Shown here: positions 45,097-54,226 of the stretch, in pieces
Position numbering within the stretch: position 1 is the stretch's first letter
How the letters are laid out: every line of letters starts with the position of its first letter
Assembly: GCA_049941595.1 (NCBI GenBank)
Contig: JBNFNA010000005.1
Coordinates: forward strand, 1-64,000
From: Pasteurella sp049941595
GTDB lineage: Bacteria > Pseudomonadota > Gammaproteobacteria > Enterobacterales > Pasteurellaceae
Length of the DNA: 64,000 nucleotides
Direction of reading: 5' to 3'
Notes under the pieces: generated by a model
Database searches by the model: none
Told to the model about the DNA's origin: nothing
The model's input: only the letters and a program-made list of their open reading frames with translations
Program-made: the position numbers and the translations under genes

Positions 45097-45345
45097 ATGA
45101 AAAAAGCAACTTTTATGAAATATATAAGGTTATTTATATATTATTTTTTATTTTCTATTTTGTGAGTGTTATTTTTAATAATATTGAAAAGCATATATCT
45201 TATCATTTATGGTCTTGTTTTAGGTGGAAGAATAAGCGAGGTTTTACCTTTCATCATAGATCGATATGATTTTTTAGCGGCTATTATTATATCTTTTTTA
45301 TCAGGAGTTATTTTCCTGTTTTTACATATAAAAAAGGGTAGATAG
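45097..45345 (+). pseudogene. Small membrane-protein gene interrupted by an in-frame TGA
   Basis: From ATG 45097 the frame reads 22 hydrophobic codons, hits TGA at 45163-45165, and continues in the same frame for 59 codons from a GTG at 45166 to TAG at 45343. Ignoring the TGA gives one protein of about 82 residues with two or three membrane helices (VLFLIILKSIYLIIYGLVLGG-like and FLAAIIISFLSGVIFLFL) and a basic tail. A nonsense mutation is the simplest reading. A 24-codon frame at 45026-45100 overlaps its ATG by ATGA and starts right after the previous stop. Confidence 0.55.
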
Positions 45346-45400
45346 TATAGAGTATTAGTGAAAATCAAGACTGATTTGGATGATTACAGAAGATAAAATT

Positions 45401-45427
45401 AAGGTGGGCTAAACCCACCTTATTTTT
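45401..45427. terminator. Terminator closing the symporter gene
   Basis: AAGGTGGG/CCCACCTT, 8-bp perfect stem, 5-nt loop, with AATTTT on the minus side and ATTTTT on the plus side, so it may act both ways. Confidence 0.85.
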
Positions 45428-46790
45428 AGATTAAGTTGCTGACGAAAATCACTAAAATAATGAAAGGTACAACGAATTTCACATAGTTAAACCAAATTTT
45501 AGTGAAGGTTGAATCTGGATTTGGTGAAAGTTCGCGTTTTGCATCGTCTTTGAGTACGAAACCAACGAAGATTGCACAGCCCAATGCCGTTAACATAAAG
45601 AGAATGTTACCGCTGACATAATCAAAGGCATCAAAAATACTTTTACCGAAAATAGTCACATCTTTCAATACATTGTCGCCTAAAATCGATGGGATGTTAC
45701 CCAAAATAAAGATTCCACCGAGTGTGAGGATAATCGCTTTGCTACGACGCATTCTGAGTTTTTCTTGTAGTGCGGTAATAATTACTTCATAAATGGTTAA
45801 TGAGGTTGTTAGTGCCGCGATCAACAATAAGCTAAAGAAGATGATTGCAAAAACTTTACCTAACCACAAATGCGAGAATACGATTGGTAAACTTTGGAAT
45901 ACTAGTGTTGGCCCTGAATTTGGTGCGATCCCAAAAGTGAATAAGGATGGGAAAATCATAAAGCCTGCTAATACAGCAATAATGGTATTTGTAAAGCCGG
46001 TGATAACCGCCGTTTGGATAAGATTTTCTTCTTTGTTTAAGTAGCTTGATAACGTAATCAATACGCCGAAACCTAAACTTAAAGCGAAGAATACTTGACC
46101 TAAGACGAAGATAAATAATTGTGGTGTGATTTTAGAAAAATCAGGTTTTAGATAGAACGTAATTCCTTCCATTGCGCCAGGTAGTGTCACGTTGCGAATG
46201 ACCATACCAATGAGGAAAACAAATAATAATGGCATTAAATATTTCACTGAACGTTCAATACCGCCGATAATACCTTTTGCTAAAATAAAGTAGTTTACGG
46301 CAACGAAAAGCAGGGTATAGAGAGAAATTTCAAGTGGGCTGTTGCCAATGTGTAAGTCGTAGAATTCTTTTGCTACATCTTTAGTAATTGGTGCGGAAAT
46401 ATCCAATGTACCAGTCACAAGGTTGATGATATAGGTGATTACCCAGCCACCAAGCACCATATAATAAGCCATAATCCCGAAAGCACCGAGCAAGCCCATA
46501 TAGCCGATGATTTTCCAATATTTAGAATGACCTAGTCCCAATTTGTCGTCAAATGCGTCGATTGAATTCACTCGTAAACGGCGTCCAATCACATTTTCCA
46601 CGAGGATCATTGGAATACCGATCAAAATCATAGCTAAACAAAATAAAAATACGTAAGCACCGCCACCGTTTTCACCTACTAAGTAAGGAAAACGCCAAGT
46701 TGCGCCAAAACCAACAGTTGCACCAGCCACTGTCATAATATAAGTCAAACGACTTGACCAAGTTTGTCTTTCTTGTTTTTTTGTTGTCAT
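45426..46790 (-). CDS. Sodium:neurotransmitter symporter (SNF/NSS) family transporter
   Basis: This 454-residue LeuT-fold transporter has about 12 membrane helices. The N-terminal WSSRLTYIMTVAGATVGFGATWRFPYLVGENGGGAYVFLF is the hallmark helix 1 with sodium- and substrate-binding residues. Bacterial members import amino acids; the substrate here is unknown. ATG 46790 gives the canonical N-terminus; the frame runs upstream to 46883 over the nth end without homology. It follows nth in the same direction. Confidence 0.92.
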   Translation of the reverse strand: MTTKKQERQTWSSRLTYIMTVAGATVGFGATWRFPYLVGENGGGAYVFLFCLAMILIGIPMILVENVIGRRLRVNSIDAFDDKLGLGHSKYWKIIGYMGLLGAFGIMAYYMVLGGWVITYIINLVTGTLDISAPITKDVAKEFYDLHIGNSPLEISLYTLLFVAVNYFILAKGIIGGIERSVKYLMPLLFVFLIGMVIRNVTLPGAMEGITFYLKPDFSKITPQLFIFVLGQVFFALSLGFGVLITLSSYLNKEENLIQTAVITGFTNTIIAVLAGFMIFPSLFTFGIAPNSGPTLVFQSLPIVFSHLWLGKVFAIIFFSLLLIAALTTSLTIYEVIITALQEKLRMRRSKAIILTLGGIFILGNIPSILGDNVLKDVTIFGKSIFDAFDYVSGNILFMLTALGCAIFVGFVLKDDAKRELSPNPDSTFTKIWFNYVKFVVPFIILVIFVSNLI

Positions 46791-46812
46791 AAATTTACAT
46801 CCAAATTTAAAA

Positions 46813-47445
46813 TTATTCTGTTTTTTCCTTAAACTCGCATAAATCTTCGATAATACAAGACCCACAACGTGGTTTACGAGCAATACAAGTGTAACGTCCG
46901 TGTAAAATCAACCAATGATGCACATCGACTTTAAATTCATCGGGCACAACTTTGAGTAATTTTTCTTCTACTTTCACAACATCTTTTCCCGGTGCAAAAC
47001 CAGTACGATTTGAAACACGGAAAATATGTGTGTCAACGGCAATAGTGGGGTGTCCAAATGCGGTATTTAAAACCACGTTGGCCGTTTTACGCCCAACACC
47101 CGCCAGGGCTTCAAGTGCGGCGCGATCTTGTGGAATTTCGCCATTATGTTTTTCAATTAAATCACGGCACGTTTTAATAATATTTTCAGCTTTACTATTA
47201 AATAAACCGATAGTTTTAATATATTCTTTTAAGCCATCTACACCTAAGGCTAAGATTGCTTCAGGCGTGTTTGCCACAGGAAAGAGTTTGTCTGTGGCTT
47301 TGTTGACGCCTTTATCTGTGGCTTGTGCGGATAAAATTACGGCAATTAATAGCTCAAAAGGTGAGCTATAATTTAATTCTGTCGTAGGGTGAGGATTTCC
47401 ATCACGTAGGCGTGTCAAAATCTCAATACGTTTTTGTTTATTCAT
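46813..47445 (-). CDS. nth: Endonuclease III
   Basis: This 210-residue bifunctional DNA glycosylase/AP lyase removes oxidised pyrimidines. The helix-hairpin-helix and catalytic Lys are in LAGVGRKTANVVLN (near 120) and the catalytic Asp in VDTHIFRVSNR (near 138). The C-terminal [4Fe-4S] cluster follows C-x6-C-x2-C-x5-C (CIARKPRCGSCIIEDLC). Its ATG shares one base with the rsxE stop, the same rsx-nth linkage as in E. coli. Confidence 0.97.
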   Translation of the reverse strand: MNKQKRIEILTRLRDGNPHPTTELNYSSPFELLIAVILSAQATDKGVNKATDKLFPVANTPEAILALGVDGLKEYIKTIGLFNSKAENIIKTCRDLIEKHNGEIPQDRAALEALAGVGRKTANVVLNTAFGHPTIAVDTHIFRVSNRTGFAPGKDVVKVEEKLLKVVPDEFKVDVHHWLILHGRYTCIARKPRCGSCIIEDLCEFKEKTE

Positions 47446-48170
47446 TATTTTTTACGTTGATCAATAAAATTTTTCATTGCAAGCAGTAACGCTAAGCCAA
47501 TAAATGCACCTGGTGGTAAAATCGCAAGCAAGAAATGACTGTCTAAATGGAATAGCTCAATGCGTAAGCCTTTTGCCCAATCACCGAGTAAATGTTCAAT
47601 ACCATCCAATAAAGTGCCGTTGCCTAAAATTTCACGAATTGCACCTAGTGCTACAAGGCTTAAGCACATTCCTAATCCCATCGCAAATCCATCAAAAATG
47701 GAATGAGAAAGTGGATTCTTTGAGGCAAACGCTTCTGCACGCCCAATCACAATACAGTTAGTCACAATCAATGGAATGAAAATCCCTAAAGATTGATACA
47801 AAGAATAGGTATAGGCATTCATCACAAGCTGTACGATCGTTACTGTTGTGGCGATGATCATTACATAAATGGGAATGCGAATTTCCGTTGGAATATGGCG
47901 ACGGAAGACGGATACCACGGTGTTACTGCAAATGAGGACCAACATTGTGGCAAGCCCTAAACCTAAGGCGTTAGTCACCGAGTTGGAAACGGCTAATAAT
48001 GGACAAAGCCCCAATAATTGCACAAGTGCACCATTGTTTTTCCACAAACCTTGCTGTAAAAGCTCTTTCCAAATTGCATTGGTAGGTTTTGCGGTTACAG
48101 CCGATGAGTTATCAAGAAGATTATCGTTTTCATCGGAAAGTGCGGTCGTTTTTTCTACTGTTTCGCTCAT
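47445..48170 (-). CDS. rsxE: RsxE/RnfE, electron transport complex subunit
   Basis: This 241-residue membrane subunit has about six helices, homologous to RsxA. An N-terminal extension of about 30 residues contains a DUS-encoded segment. Conserved LVQLLGLCPLLAVSNSVTNALGLG and LGIFIPLIVTNCIVIGRAEAFA are typical; the Cys residues in these motifs bind the intramembrane iron centre shared with RsxA in recent Rnf structures. Its ATG overlaps the rsxG stop (ATGA). Confidence 0.95.
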   Translation of the reverse strand: MSETVEKTTALSDENDNLLDNSSAVTAKPTNAIWKELLQQGLWKNNGALVQLLGLCPLLAVSNSVTNALGLGLATMLVLICSNTVVSVFRRHIPTEIRIPIYVMIIATTVTIVQLVMNAYTYSLYQSLGIFIPLIVTNCIVIGRAEAFASKNPLSHSIFDGFAMGLGMCLSLVALGAIREILGNGTLLDGIEHLLGDWAKGLRIELFHLDSHFLLAILPPGAFIGLALLLAMKNFIDQRKK

Positions 48171-48781
48171 TCTGCTTTCTCTTTGTTGATTTCATCTAAC
48201 ATTGCCAAAGTAGCCGTTTTCACTTGATTGACAATCGCGCGCGGGGTAATTGTAGCACCTGAAAATTGGTCGAATTTTCCACCGTCTTTTTTCACTGCCC
48301 ATTCTGATAAATTATCAGACGTGATCTGTTGATTATTGAAACTCAAAATCCAGTTAGAAAAACGGGTTTCAATTTTATCGCCTAGCCCCGGAGTTTCGTG
48401 ATGTTCTAACACGCGAACGCCTAAAATTTCCCCCTCTGGTGTCATTCCAATAAGTAGACGAATATTGCCCGAATAGCCATCGGGCGCAATAGTTTCAATT
48501 GCGTAGGCGGTTTTTTTGCCCGATTGGGTGGCAATACAAATTTCTTGAATACGGTTGTCTTTTAATATGCTGCTCTCAGGTTCGTAACAATACTCAATGA
48601 GCGCATTATCAAAATAAGTTTGTGGCACAACTTGCAAAAGCAAATCTTGTTTCTGTTTATTAATTTCTGCTTCAATTTTATCTTTCGTCAGAAAATAGAT
48701 ACCAGTAGATAACGCTGCACAAATAAAAGCGACTAATGCTAAAAGCAAACCGTAACGAATAGAGACTTTGACTGTTTTCAT
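48167..48781 (-). CDS. rsxG: RsxG/RnfG, FMN-carrying subunit
   Basis: This 204-residue protein has an N-terminal membrane anchor (near 10-30) and a periplasmic FMN-binding domain. The covalent FMN threonine is in DQFSGATITPRAI near residue 173. ATG 48781 follows GGAAAGGGG and lies 1 bp after the rsxD stop; the upstream frame to 48835 is the rsxD end. Confidence 0.95.
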   Translation of the reverse strand: MKTVKVSIRYGLLLALVAFICAALSTGIYFLTKDKIEAEINKQKQDLLLQVVPQTYFDNALIEYCYEPESSILKDNRIQEICIATQSGKKTAYAIETIAPDGYSGNIRLLIGMTPEGEILGVRVLEHHETPGLGDKIETRFSNWILSFNNQQITSDNLSEWAVKKDGGKFDQFSGATITPRAIVNQVKTATLAMLDEINKEKAE

Positions 48782-48782
48782 T

Positions 48783-49859
48783 TTATGCCCCTTTCCTTTG
48801 GTGGCCTGCCACACGTGGACGTGTGTAGTGGTCAATTAATGGCACACAGATATTGCTTAATAACACGGCAAATGCAACACCGTCAGGGTAGCTACCGTAG
48901 AAACGGATAATGTATACAAGGAAGCCCACTAATCCGCCAAAAGCCAATTTTCCTCTTGGTGTGATTGAAGCTGTGACAGGATCAGTTGCAATAAAAAATG
49001 CACCAAACATCATTGCACCGCTGAATAAGTGCGGTAAGGTTTGATAATGTTGCATTGGGGCGATGAGTTCAGTAAGTCCTGCAAATACAGTAAAGCTAGC
49101 TAACATTGCTACTGGAATTTGCCAATGGATAATGCGTTTCCAAATTAAAAATAATCCACCACATAAAAAGGCTAAATTTACTTGCCACCAACCCATTGCA
49201 AAGCTACCTGTAAAGATTGGGGAGGTTAATAAAGTGCGGTATTTTATTTCAGCATTTTCTACTGCCGCATTGCCTAAAACGACTTTTGCACTATCGAGTG
49301 GGGTAGCTTGTGTAATGGCATCTACGGATTGTGTTAATTGGTGTAAACTAAAGCCGTCAGTACTAAATCCCGTAAATATTAGGTGATAAGCATCAGCAAA
49401 TGTTGGTGGCTCATTTAACAAGGTGAGCGGTGGTAACCAAGTTGTCATTTGTAATGGAAATGAAATCAGTAGCACTACATAACCAATCATTGCCGGGTTA
49501 AATAGATTTTGCCCGAGCCCGCCATAAACGTGTTTGCCTAAAATGACAGCACTGAATATCCCAATTAAAATGACCCAATAAGGTGCATAAGGGGGAATCG
49601 CCACAGCAAGGATAAGGGCGGTCAACACAACACTAAAATCTGAAATATAAAACAGTGCTGGTTTTTTACGTAATAGCGTGACGAGCCATTCTAAAAACAG
49701 CGCAAAGCTAATAGCAAGTGCAGATTGAATCAATACACCGTAGCCAAAATAATAGAGTTGAACACAGACAGCAGGCAACATTGCTGCAATAACCCACAAC
49801 ATAATGCGCATTGTGAGCTTGCCTGAATGAGTGTGTGGGGAACTTACCATTTTAAACAT
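48783..49859 (-). CDS. rsxD: RsxD/RnfD, electron transport complex subunit
   Basis: This 358-residue integral membrane protein has about nine helices. The N-terminus MFKMVSSPHTHSGKLTMRIM and the GGLGQNLFNPAMIGYVVLLISFP block are typical. The Thr in AITQATPLD matches the known FMN phosphothreonine position of E. coli RsxD. The region SGAMMFGAFFIATDPVT differs from SGATM in E. coli at a site not used for FMN. Confidence 0.95.
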   Translation of the reverse strand: MFKMVSSPHTHSGKLTMRIMLWVIAAMLPAVCVQLYYFGYGVLIQSALAISFALFLEWLVTLLRKKPALFYISDFSVVLTALILAVAIPPYAPYWVILIGIFSAVILGKHVYGGLGQNLFNPAMIGYVVLLISFPLQMTTWLPPLTLLNEPPTFADAYHLIFTGFSTDGFSLHQLTQSVDAITQATPLDSAKVVLGNAAVENAEIKYRTLLTSPIFTGSFAMGWWQVNLAFLCGGLFLIWKRIIHWQIPVAMLASFTVFAGLTELIAPMQHYQTLPHLFSGAMMFGAFFIATDPVTASITPRGKLAFGGLVGFLVYIIRFYGSYPDGVAFAVLLSNICVPLIDHYTRPRVAGHQRKGA

Positions 49860-49876
49860 ATTGCTATTTTTATCCT

Positions 49877-52456
49877 TTATTCATTGTTTTTGGCTTGTTG
49901 AGCAGCAGCCTTTTTTGCTTTCGCACGGGCGATAGCCGCCGCGACTGCAGCTTTACGAGGATCATTTTCTTCCACAGCTGGTGGCGCGGTGAGAATTTCT
50001 GAATTTTCCACCGCACTTTCATTTGAGTTTTCACTGACACCTGAAATCACTTCACTTGCACGTTGCGCTTTCTTCGCTTTCGCACGGGCGATAGCGGCTG
50101 CAATTGCCGCCTTGCGTGGGTCGTTTTCTTCCGTTGGTTGGGCAGTTGAAATTTCTGTATTTTCTACCGCACTTTGTGTTGCTGATTTGTCTGTGACTGG
50201 TTCAGCTGTTGTGCCAGTTTGCTGTGCTTTCTTCGCTTTCGCACGGGCGATAGCCGCTGCAATTGCAGCCTTGCGCGGGTTGTTTTCTTCTGTTGGTTGA
50301 GCCACCGAAACTTCAGTATTTTCTACCGCACTTTGTGTTGCTGATTTGTCCGTGACTGGTTCAGCTGTTGTGCCAGCTTGCTGTGCTTTCTTCGCTTTAG
50401 CACGGGCGATAGCTGCTGCAATTGCAGCCTTGCGTGGGTCGTTTTCTTCTGTTGGTTGAGCCGCCGAAACTTCAGTATTTTCTACCGCACTTTGTGTTGC
50501 TGATTTGTCTGTGATTGGTTCAGCTGTTGTGCCAGTTTGCTGTGCTTTCTTCGCTTTCGCACGGGCGATAGCTGCTGCAATTGCAGCCTTGCGTGGGTCG
50601 TTTTCTTCTGTTGGTTGAGCCGCCGAAACTTCAGTATTTTCTACCGCACTTTGTGTTGCTGATTTGTCTGTGACTGGTTCAGCTGTTGTGCCAGCTTGCT
50701 GTGCCTTCTTCGCTTTAGCACGGGCAAGCGCAGCAGCCACTGCGGCTTTTTTAGGATCTACATCACTTTGCGTTCCGTTATTTTCTACTGGTATCGTAGT
50801 TTCAGCCTGTTCTTTTTGGCGTGCTAAACGGCGAGCTTTACGTTGCGCCATAATATCGCTGTTGTCTGGCAATATTTTCCCTTTTTCGCCAACAATCGTT
50901 TTGACTGGTGCAGAGGTTTCCGTTTCTGTTTTCTTGGCTTTTAAACGTTCCAAGGCTGCTTGAACTGGATCGACACCATCTTGCGTTGTCATTTCTTGAC
51001 GGCGAGCCGCCATTGCTTTTTGCGCACGGGCTTTGCGTTCTTGTTCTTCTTTTTCTAAGCGAGCTTGTCGTGCTTCAAAGCGTTGTTTCGCTTCTTCAGC
51101 TTGTTTGGCTTTTTGTTTGATATCCCAAATTTTCGCTTTTTCTTGGCGGAAATATTGGATCAATGGAATATGGCTTGGGCAGACATAGGCACACAAACCA
51201 CACTCTATACAATCGTGTAAGGCGTATTCTTCCGATTTTTCGTGATCTTCACTGCGCGCAAACCAATACAATTGCTGTGGCATTAAATTGACAGGGCAAG
51301 CATCCGAGCAAGCAGAGCAACGAATACAAGATTGTTCTGGTGCGGGCGGTGCGTACTCAAAATGGTCTGGGGCGAGTAGGCAGTTGGTAATTTTGGTTAC
51401 TGGTGCGTGTAAGTCTGGCAAAATGAAACCCATCATAGGCCCGCCCATAAACACAGGGAAGCGGGAATCATATTGATAGCCATATTGCTGTAAAAGTTGA
51501 TAAATTGGTGTGCCAATACGCACCCATTGGTTGCCTTTGTTAGCTACTTTATCGCCCGTGAGTGTGACAACTCGTTCAATTAGTGGTTCATCATTCATTA
51601 CTGCACGTTTAATCGCAAATGCTGTGCCCACGTTCTGCATTAGTACACCAATGCTTGAAGAACGTTGCCCACTTGGTACTTCCATACCCGTTAAAATATG
51701 AATGAGCTGTTTTGCTGCACCAGACGGATATTTGGTTGGGATCACACGAATTTCGATATCATTTGCACCTTGTAAGGCTTTTTGTAGTGCTGCGACCGCT
51801 TCTGGTTTGTTGTCTTCAATGGCGATCACTACTTTTTCCGGGCGTAAAATATAGCGAAGAATTCGAGTTCCCTCGATAATTTCCTCGGGATAATCACGCA
51901 TTAAACGGTCATCACAAGTGATATAAGGCTCACATTCTGCACCGTTGATGATTAATAATTTGACTTGTTTGTCAGCTGAATGAATTTTTGCCGCAGTTGG
52001 GAACGCCGCGCCACCAAGCCCAGCGACACCTGCTTTATAAATTTTATCGACAAGTTGTTCTGGTGTTTGAGTTAAGAAATCATCAATAGGGTGGCGTTCT
52101 ACCCATTGCTCTGTGCCATCAGATTCGAGATAAATACAAAGCTCTGGTAAGCCTGATGGGTGGGCAGCAACATAAGGGGCAATATTGACGATATAACCCG
52201 AAGTTGGAGCGTGAACAGGTAATACACGTAGGCCATCGCCTTGTGTGAGAGGTTGCCCTTTTAATACGTGGTCGCCGATATTAACTAAAATATCACCCGC
52301 ACTTCCAGCGTGTTGTTTAACGGGAATGTAGTATTTTTCGACTAATTTAGTGTGACGAACAGGCACGTGGTTTGATTGAGATTTGCGTTCAGGTGGATGA
52401 ACTCCTCCTTTGAAATCCCATAATTTGCCTAAATTAAATTGCGTTAATACATCCAT
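49877..52456 (-). CDS. rsxC: RsxC/RnfC, NADH-binding subunit with C-terminal repeats
   Basis: This 859-residue peripheral subunit is predicted to take electrons from NADH via FMN and pass them to RsxB. Its core (about 1-450) ends with two [4Fe-4S] motifs (CIRCSACSDACP and CIECGLCAYVCP). A Gln/Glu/Lys-rich coiled coil follows, then a repetitive Ala/Lys-rich tail with five to six 53-residue units (DPRKAAIAAAIARAKAKKA plus a TTAEPVTDKSATQSAVENTE linker). The length exceeds E. coli RsxC (740) because of the repeats. Confidence 0.95.
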   Translation of the reverse strand: MDVLTQFNLGKLWDFKGGVHPPERKSQSNHVPVRHTKLVEKYYIPVKQHAGSAGDILVNIGDHVLKGQPLTQGDGLRVLPVHAPTSGYIVNIAPYVAAHPSGLPELCIYLESDGTEQWVERHPIDDFLTQTPEQLVDKIYKAGVAGLGGAAFPTAAKIHSADKQVKLLIINGAECEPYITCDDRLMRDYPEEIIEGTRILRYILRPEKVVIAIEDNKPEAVAALQKALQGANDIEIRVIPTKYPSGAAKQLIHILTGMEVPSGQRSSSIGVLMQNVGTAFAIKRAVMNDEPLIERVVTLTGDKVANKGNQWVRIGTPIYQLLQQYGYQYDSRFPVFMGGPMMGFILPDLHAPVTKITNCLLAPDHFEYAPPAPEQSCIRCSACSDACPVNLMPQQLYWFARSEDHEKSEEYALHDCIECGLCAYVCPSHIPLIQYFRQEKAKIWDIKQKAKQAEEAKQRFEARQARLEKEEQERKARAQKAMAARRQEMTTQDGVDPVQAALERLKAKKTETETSAPVKTIVGEKGKILPDNSDIMAQRKARRLARQKEQAETTIPVENNGTQSDVDPKKAAVAAALARAKAKKAQQAGTTAEPVTDKSATQSAVENTEVSAAQPTEENDPRKAAIAAAIARAKAKKAQQTGTTAEPITDKSATQSAVENTEVSAAQPTEENDPRKAAIAAAIARAKAKKAQQAGTTAEPVTDKSATQSAVENTEVSVAQPTEENNPRKAAIAAAIARAKAKKAQQTGTTAEPVTDKSATQSAVENTEISTAQPTEENDPRKAAIAAAIARAKAKKAQRASEVISGVSENSNESAVENSEILTAPPAVEENDPRKAAVAAAIARAKAKKAAAQQAKNNE
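49913..50760 (-). repeat. 159-bp tandem repeat in rsxC with a DUS in each unit
   Basis: The core GCACGGGC recurs at 49923, 50082, 50241, 50400, 50559 and 50718, exactly 159 bp apart. A DUS (ACCGCACTT) recurs at 50010 (with slight drift), 50166, 50325, 50484 and 50643. The unit equals 53 codons, so gain or loss keeps the frame. The outermost units have diverged. Confidence 0.93.
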
Positions 52457-52458
52457 CT

Positions 52459-53052
52459 TTATTCCCCTTTGATAATTCTTTTTTGTGTTGTTGTCGTATC
52501 AACAATGGGAATAACGAGCTTTGGATCAAATTTCCAATTCCAGTTATTAATATTCTGTTCAACTTTAATCATCGAAATACAGTCAGTTGGACAAGGTGGC
52601 ACACATAATTCACATCCAGTGCATAAATCAGGAATAATAGTATGCATTGCTTTGTTTGTGCCAATAATCGCATCCACAGGGCAGGCTTGAATACATTTAG
52701 TGCAACCAATGCACATTTCTTCATCAATAAAGGCAACCATTGGCACAGGATCGCCTTCAATATCAGTTGCGGGAGGCTCAACGCCCATTAATTCAGCAAT
52801 ATTCACTATGACGGTTTGTCCGCCAGGAATACATTTGGTAATGTCATCACCATTTGCGATAGCTTCGGCATAAGGCTTACAGCCAGGATAGCCACATTGA
52901 CCACATTGGCTTTGTGGTAATAATGCATCGATTTTTTCGACAATAGGATCGGCTTCCACTTTGAGTTTTATTGAAGCGAAACCCAAGATAGCACCAAAAA
53001 TGAGGGCTAAAATGACAATGGAAATCAGAATTAAAGATACAGTTGAAGTCAT
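52459..53052 (-). CDS. rsxB: RsxB/RnfB, iron-sulfur subunit
   Basis: This 197-residue protein has an N-terminal membrane helix (near 5-25) and a 4Fe-4S cluster motif (CGQCGYPGC near residues 49-57). Two ferredoxin-type clusters follow (CIGCTKCIQACP and CTGCELCVPPCP). It relays electrons in the Rsx complex, which in E. coli keeps SoxR reduced and in other bacteria drives ion-coupled ferredoxin reduction. The start is one base from the rsxA stop. Confidence 0.96.
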   Translation of the reverse strand: MTSTVSLILISIVILALIFGAILGFASIKLKVEADPIVEKIDALLPQSQCGQCGYPGCKPYAEAIANGDDITKCIPGGQTVIVNIAELMGVEPPATDIEGDPVPMVAFIDEEMCIGCTKCIQACPVDAIIGTNKAMHTIIPDLCTGCELCVPPCPTDCISMIKVEQNINNWNWKFDPKLVIPIVDTTTTQKRIIKGE

Positions 53053-53633
53053 TAGAGTCTCACTAATCCAGTAAAGCCCATAAATGCTAATGACATCAAG
53101 CCCGCTGTAATCAATGCAATAGAGGCACCTCTAAATACATTTGGCACATCTGCAGCAGCTAAACGTTCACGTAAAGCAGCAAATAAGACTAACACAATGC
53201 CAAATCCTAAAGATGCACCAAATCCATAGACAACAGATTGGGTTAAATTATGTGCTAAATTAATATTGAGTAGCGCAACACCAAGCACTGCACAGTTTGT
53301 TGTGATCAGTGGTAAGAAAATGCCTAATAAACGGTAAAGTGTCGGGCTTGTTTTGTGAATGACCATTTCAGTGAACTGAACAACAACAGCAATCACAAGA
53401 ATAAAGACGAGTGTGCGTAAGAAAGTTGCGCTTAATGGAGCAAGAATATAAGTGTCAATTAAATAAGCTGAAATCGAAGCAACGGTGAGAACGAACATTG
53501 TTGCTAAGCTCATACCTATTGCAGTTTCAATTTTCTTTGAAACACCCATAAACGGACAAAGCCCTAGAAATTTCACTAGGACAAAGTTATTTATTAAGGC
53601 CGTGCTAATAATAAGTAGGATATATTCAGTCAT
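53052..53633 (-). CDS. rsxA: RsxA/RnfA, electron transport complex subunit
   Basis: This 193-residue protein has six membrane helices and is the first gene of rsxABCDGE. VLVKFLGLCPFMGVSKKIETAIGM and LGIFLPLITTNCAVLGVALL are conserved with RsxE, including the cysteines. No clear Shine-Dalgarno is visible upstream of the ATG. Its promoter must lie in the 705-bp gap shared with the porin gene. Confidence 0.95.
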   Translation of the reverse strand: MTEYILLIISTALINNFVLVKFLGLCPFMGVSKKIETAIGMSLATMFVLTVASISAYLIDTYILAPLSATFLRTLVFILVIAVVVQFTEMVIHKTSPTLYRLLGIFLPLITTNCAVLGVALLNINLAHNLTQSVVYGFGASLGFGIVLVLFAALRERLAAADVPNVFRGASIALITAGLMSLAFMGFTGLVRL

Positions 53634-53926
53634 AATTTCTATTGCTTAGAGGAAAATCTTGTTTCTCTTTCTTCAAGTCAGTCGCATATTATCGCTGTTT
53701 CTTGCAGTGAGAACAATACAAAATTCGATGTAAATTATCACTTAAATTGAAAGGTATTGTTTATGTTTATCAAATAACTAGTGATTTTTTTCATCCGATT
53801 TTATTTTCATCCGTATTCTGCCCGTTTTTTATCTAACATCAGTCATTTTTAATGACCGAAAATGCCGATTTTTATGTTGTTTTAGCTTGTATTTTGGACA
53901 AAAAAGGACATTCTTTTTCTTAAAAG

Positions 53927-53942
53927 TGTGATCTATATCACA
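53927..53942. promoter_or_regulatory. Perfect CRP-type palindrome
   Basis: TGTGATCTATATCACA is a full match to TGTGA-N6-TCACA. It is about 270 bp before the porin -35 and about 295 bp before rsxA, so the target is unclear. Confidence 0.8.
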
Positions 53943-54197
53943 AAAATGAAATGAACTTTTAAAAAAATGCTTTTATTCTTGTATTTCAAAGTATTGTGTT
54001 TCCAATTGTTATTTAAATCATATTAAAAATCAATGTGTTATATTTTGTTGGGGCTATTTTTACGCAGAATAAATATCATAAATTGTGATCTTGTTAACAC
54101 TTTTTCTATTATTTTTTTATTTATAATTATATTTAAGTTATTGTTTTTTAAGGTTGTTTTTTGTTTTGATGCAACTACTGGAGTGATGTTTTAGGTT

Positions 54198-54226
54198 TTG
54201 ACAAGAAAAAAGAGCTTTGCTATCTT
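54198..54226 (+). promoter_or_regulatory. Porin promoter (-35 and -10)
   Basis: TTGACA (54198-54203), 17-bp spacer, TATCTT (54221-54226). It predicts a leader of about 105 nt before the porin ATG. Confidence 0.75.

Noticed and set aside
45026..45100. 24-codon frame starting directly after the orphan gene stop
   Set aside because: It is too short, AT-rich and without a clear ribosome site; its ATGA overlap with the next frame is noted but not enough for a gene call.
49989..50300. Open frame on the plus strand opposite the rsxC repeats
   Set aside because: It is a shadow of the repetitive Ala/Lys-rich coding sequence with no ribosome site or homology.
49913..50760. Regularly spaced repeats resembling a CRISPR array
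   Set aside because: The spacing is 159 bp, the intervening sequence is also repeated, and everything lies in frame inside rsxC as a protein repeat.
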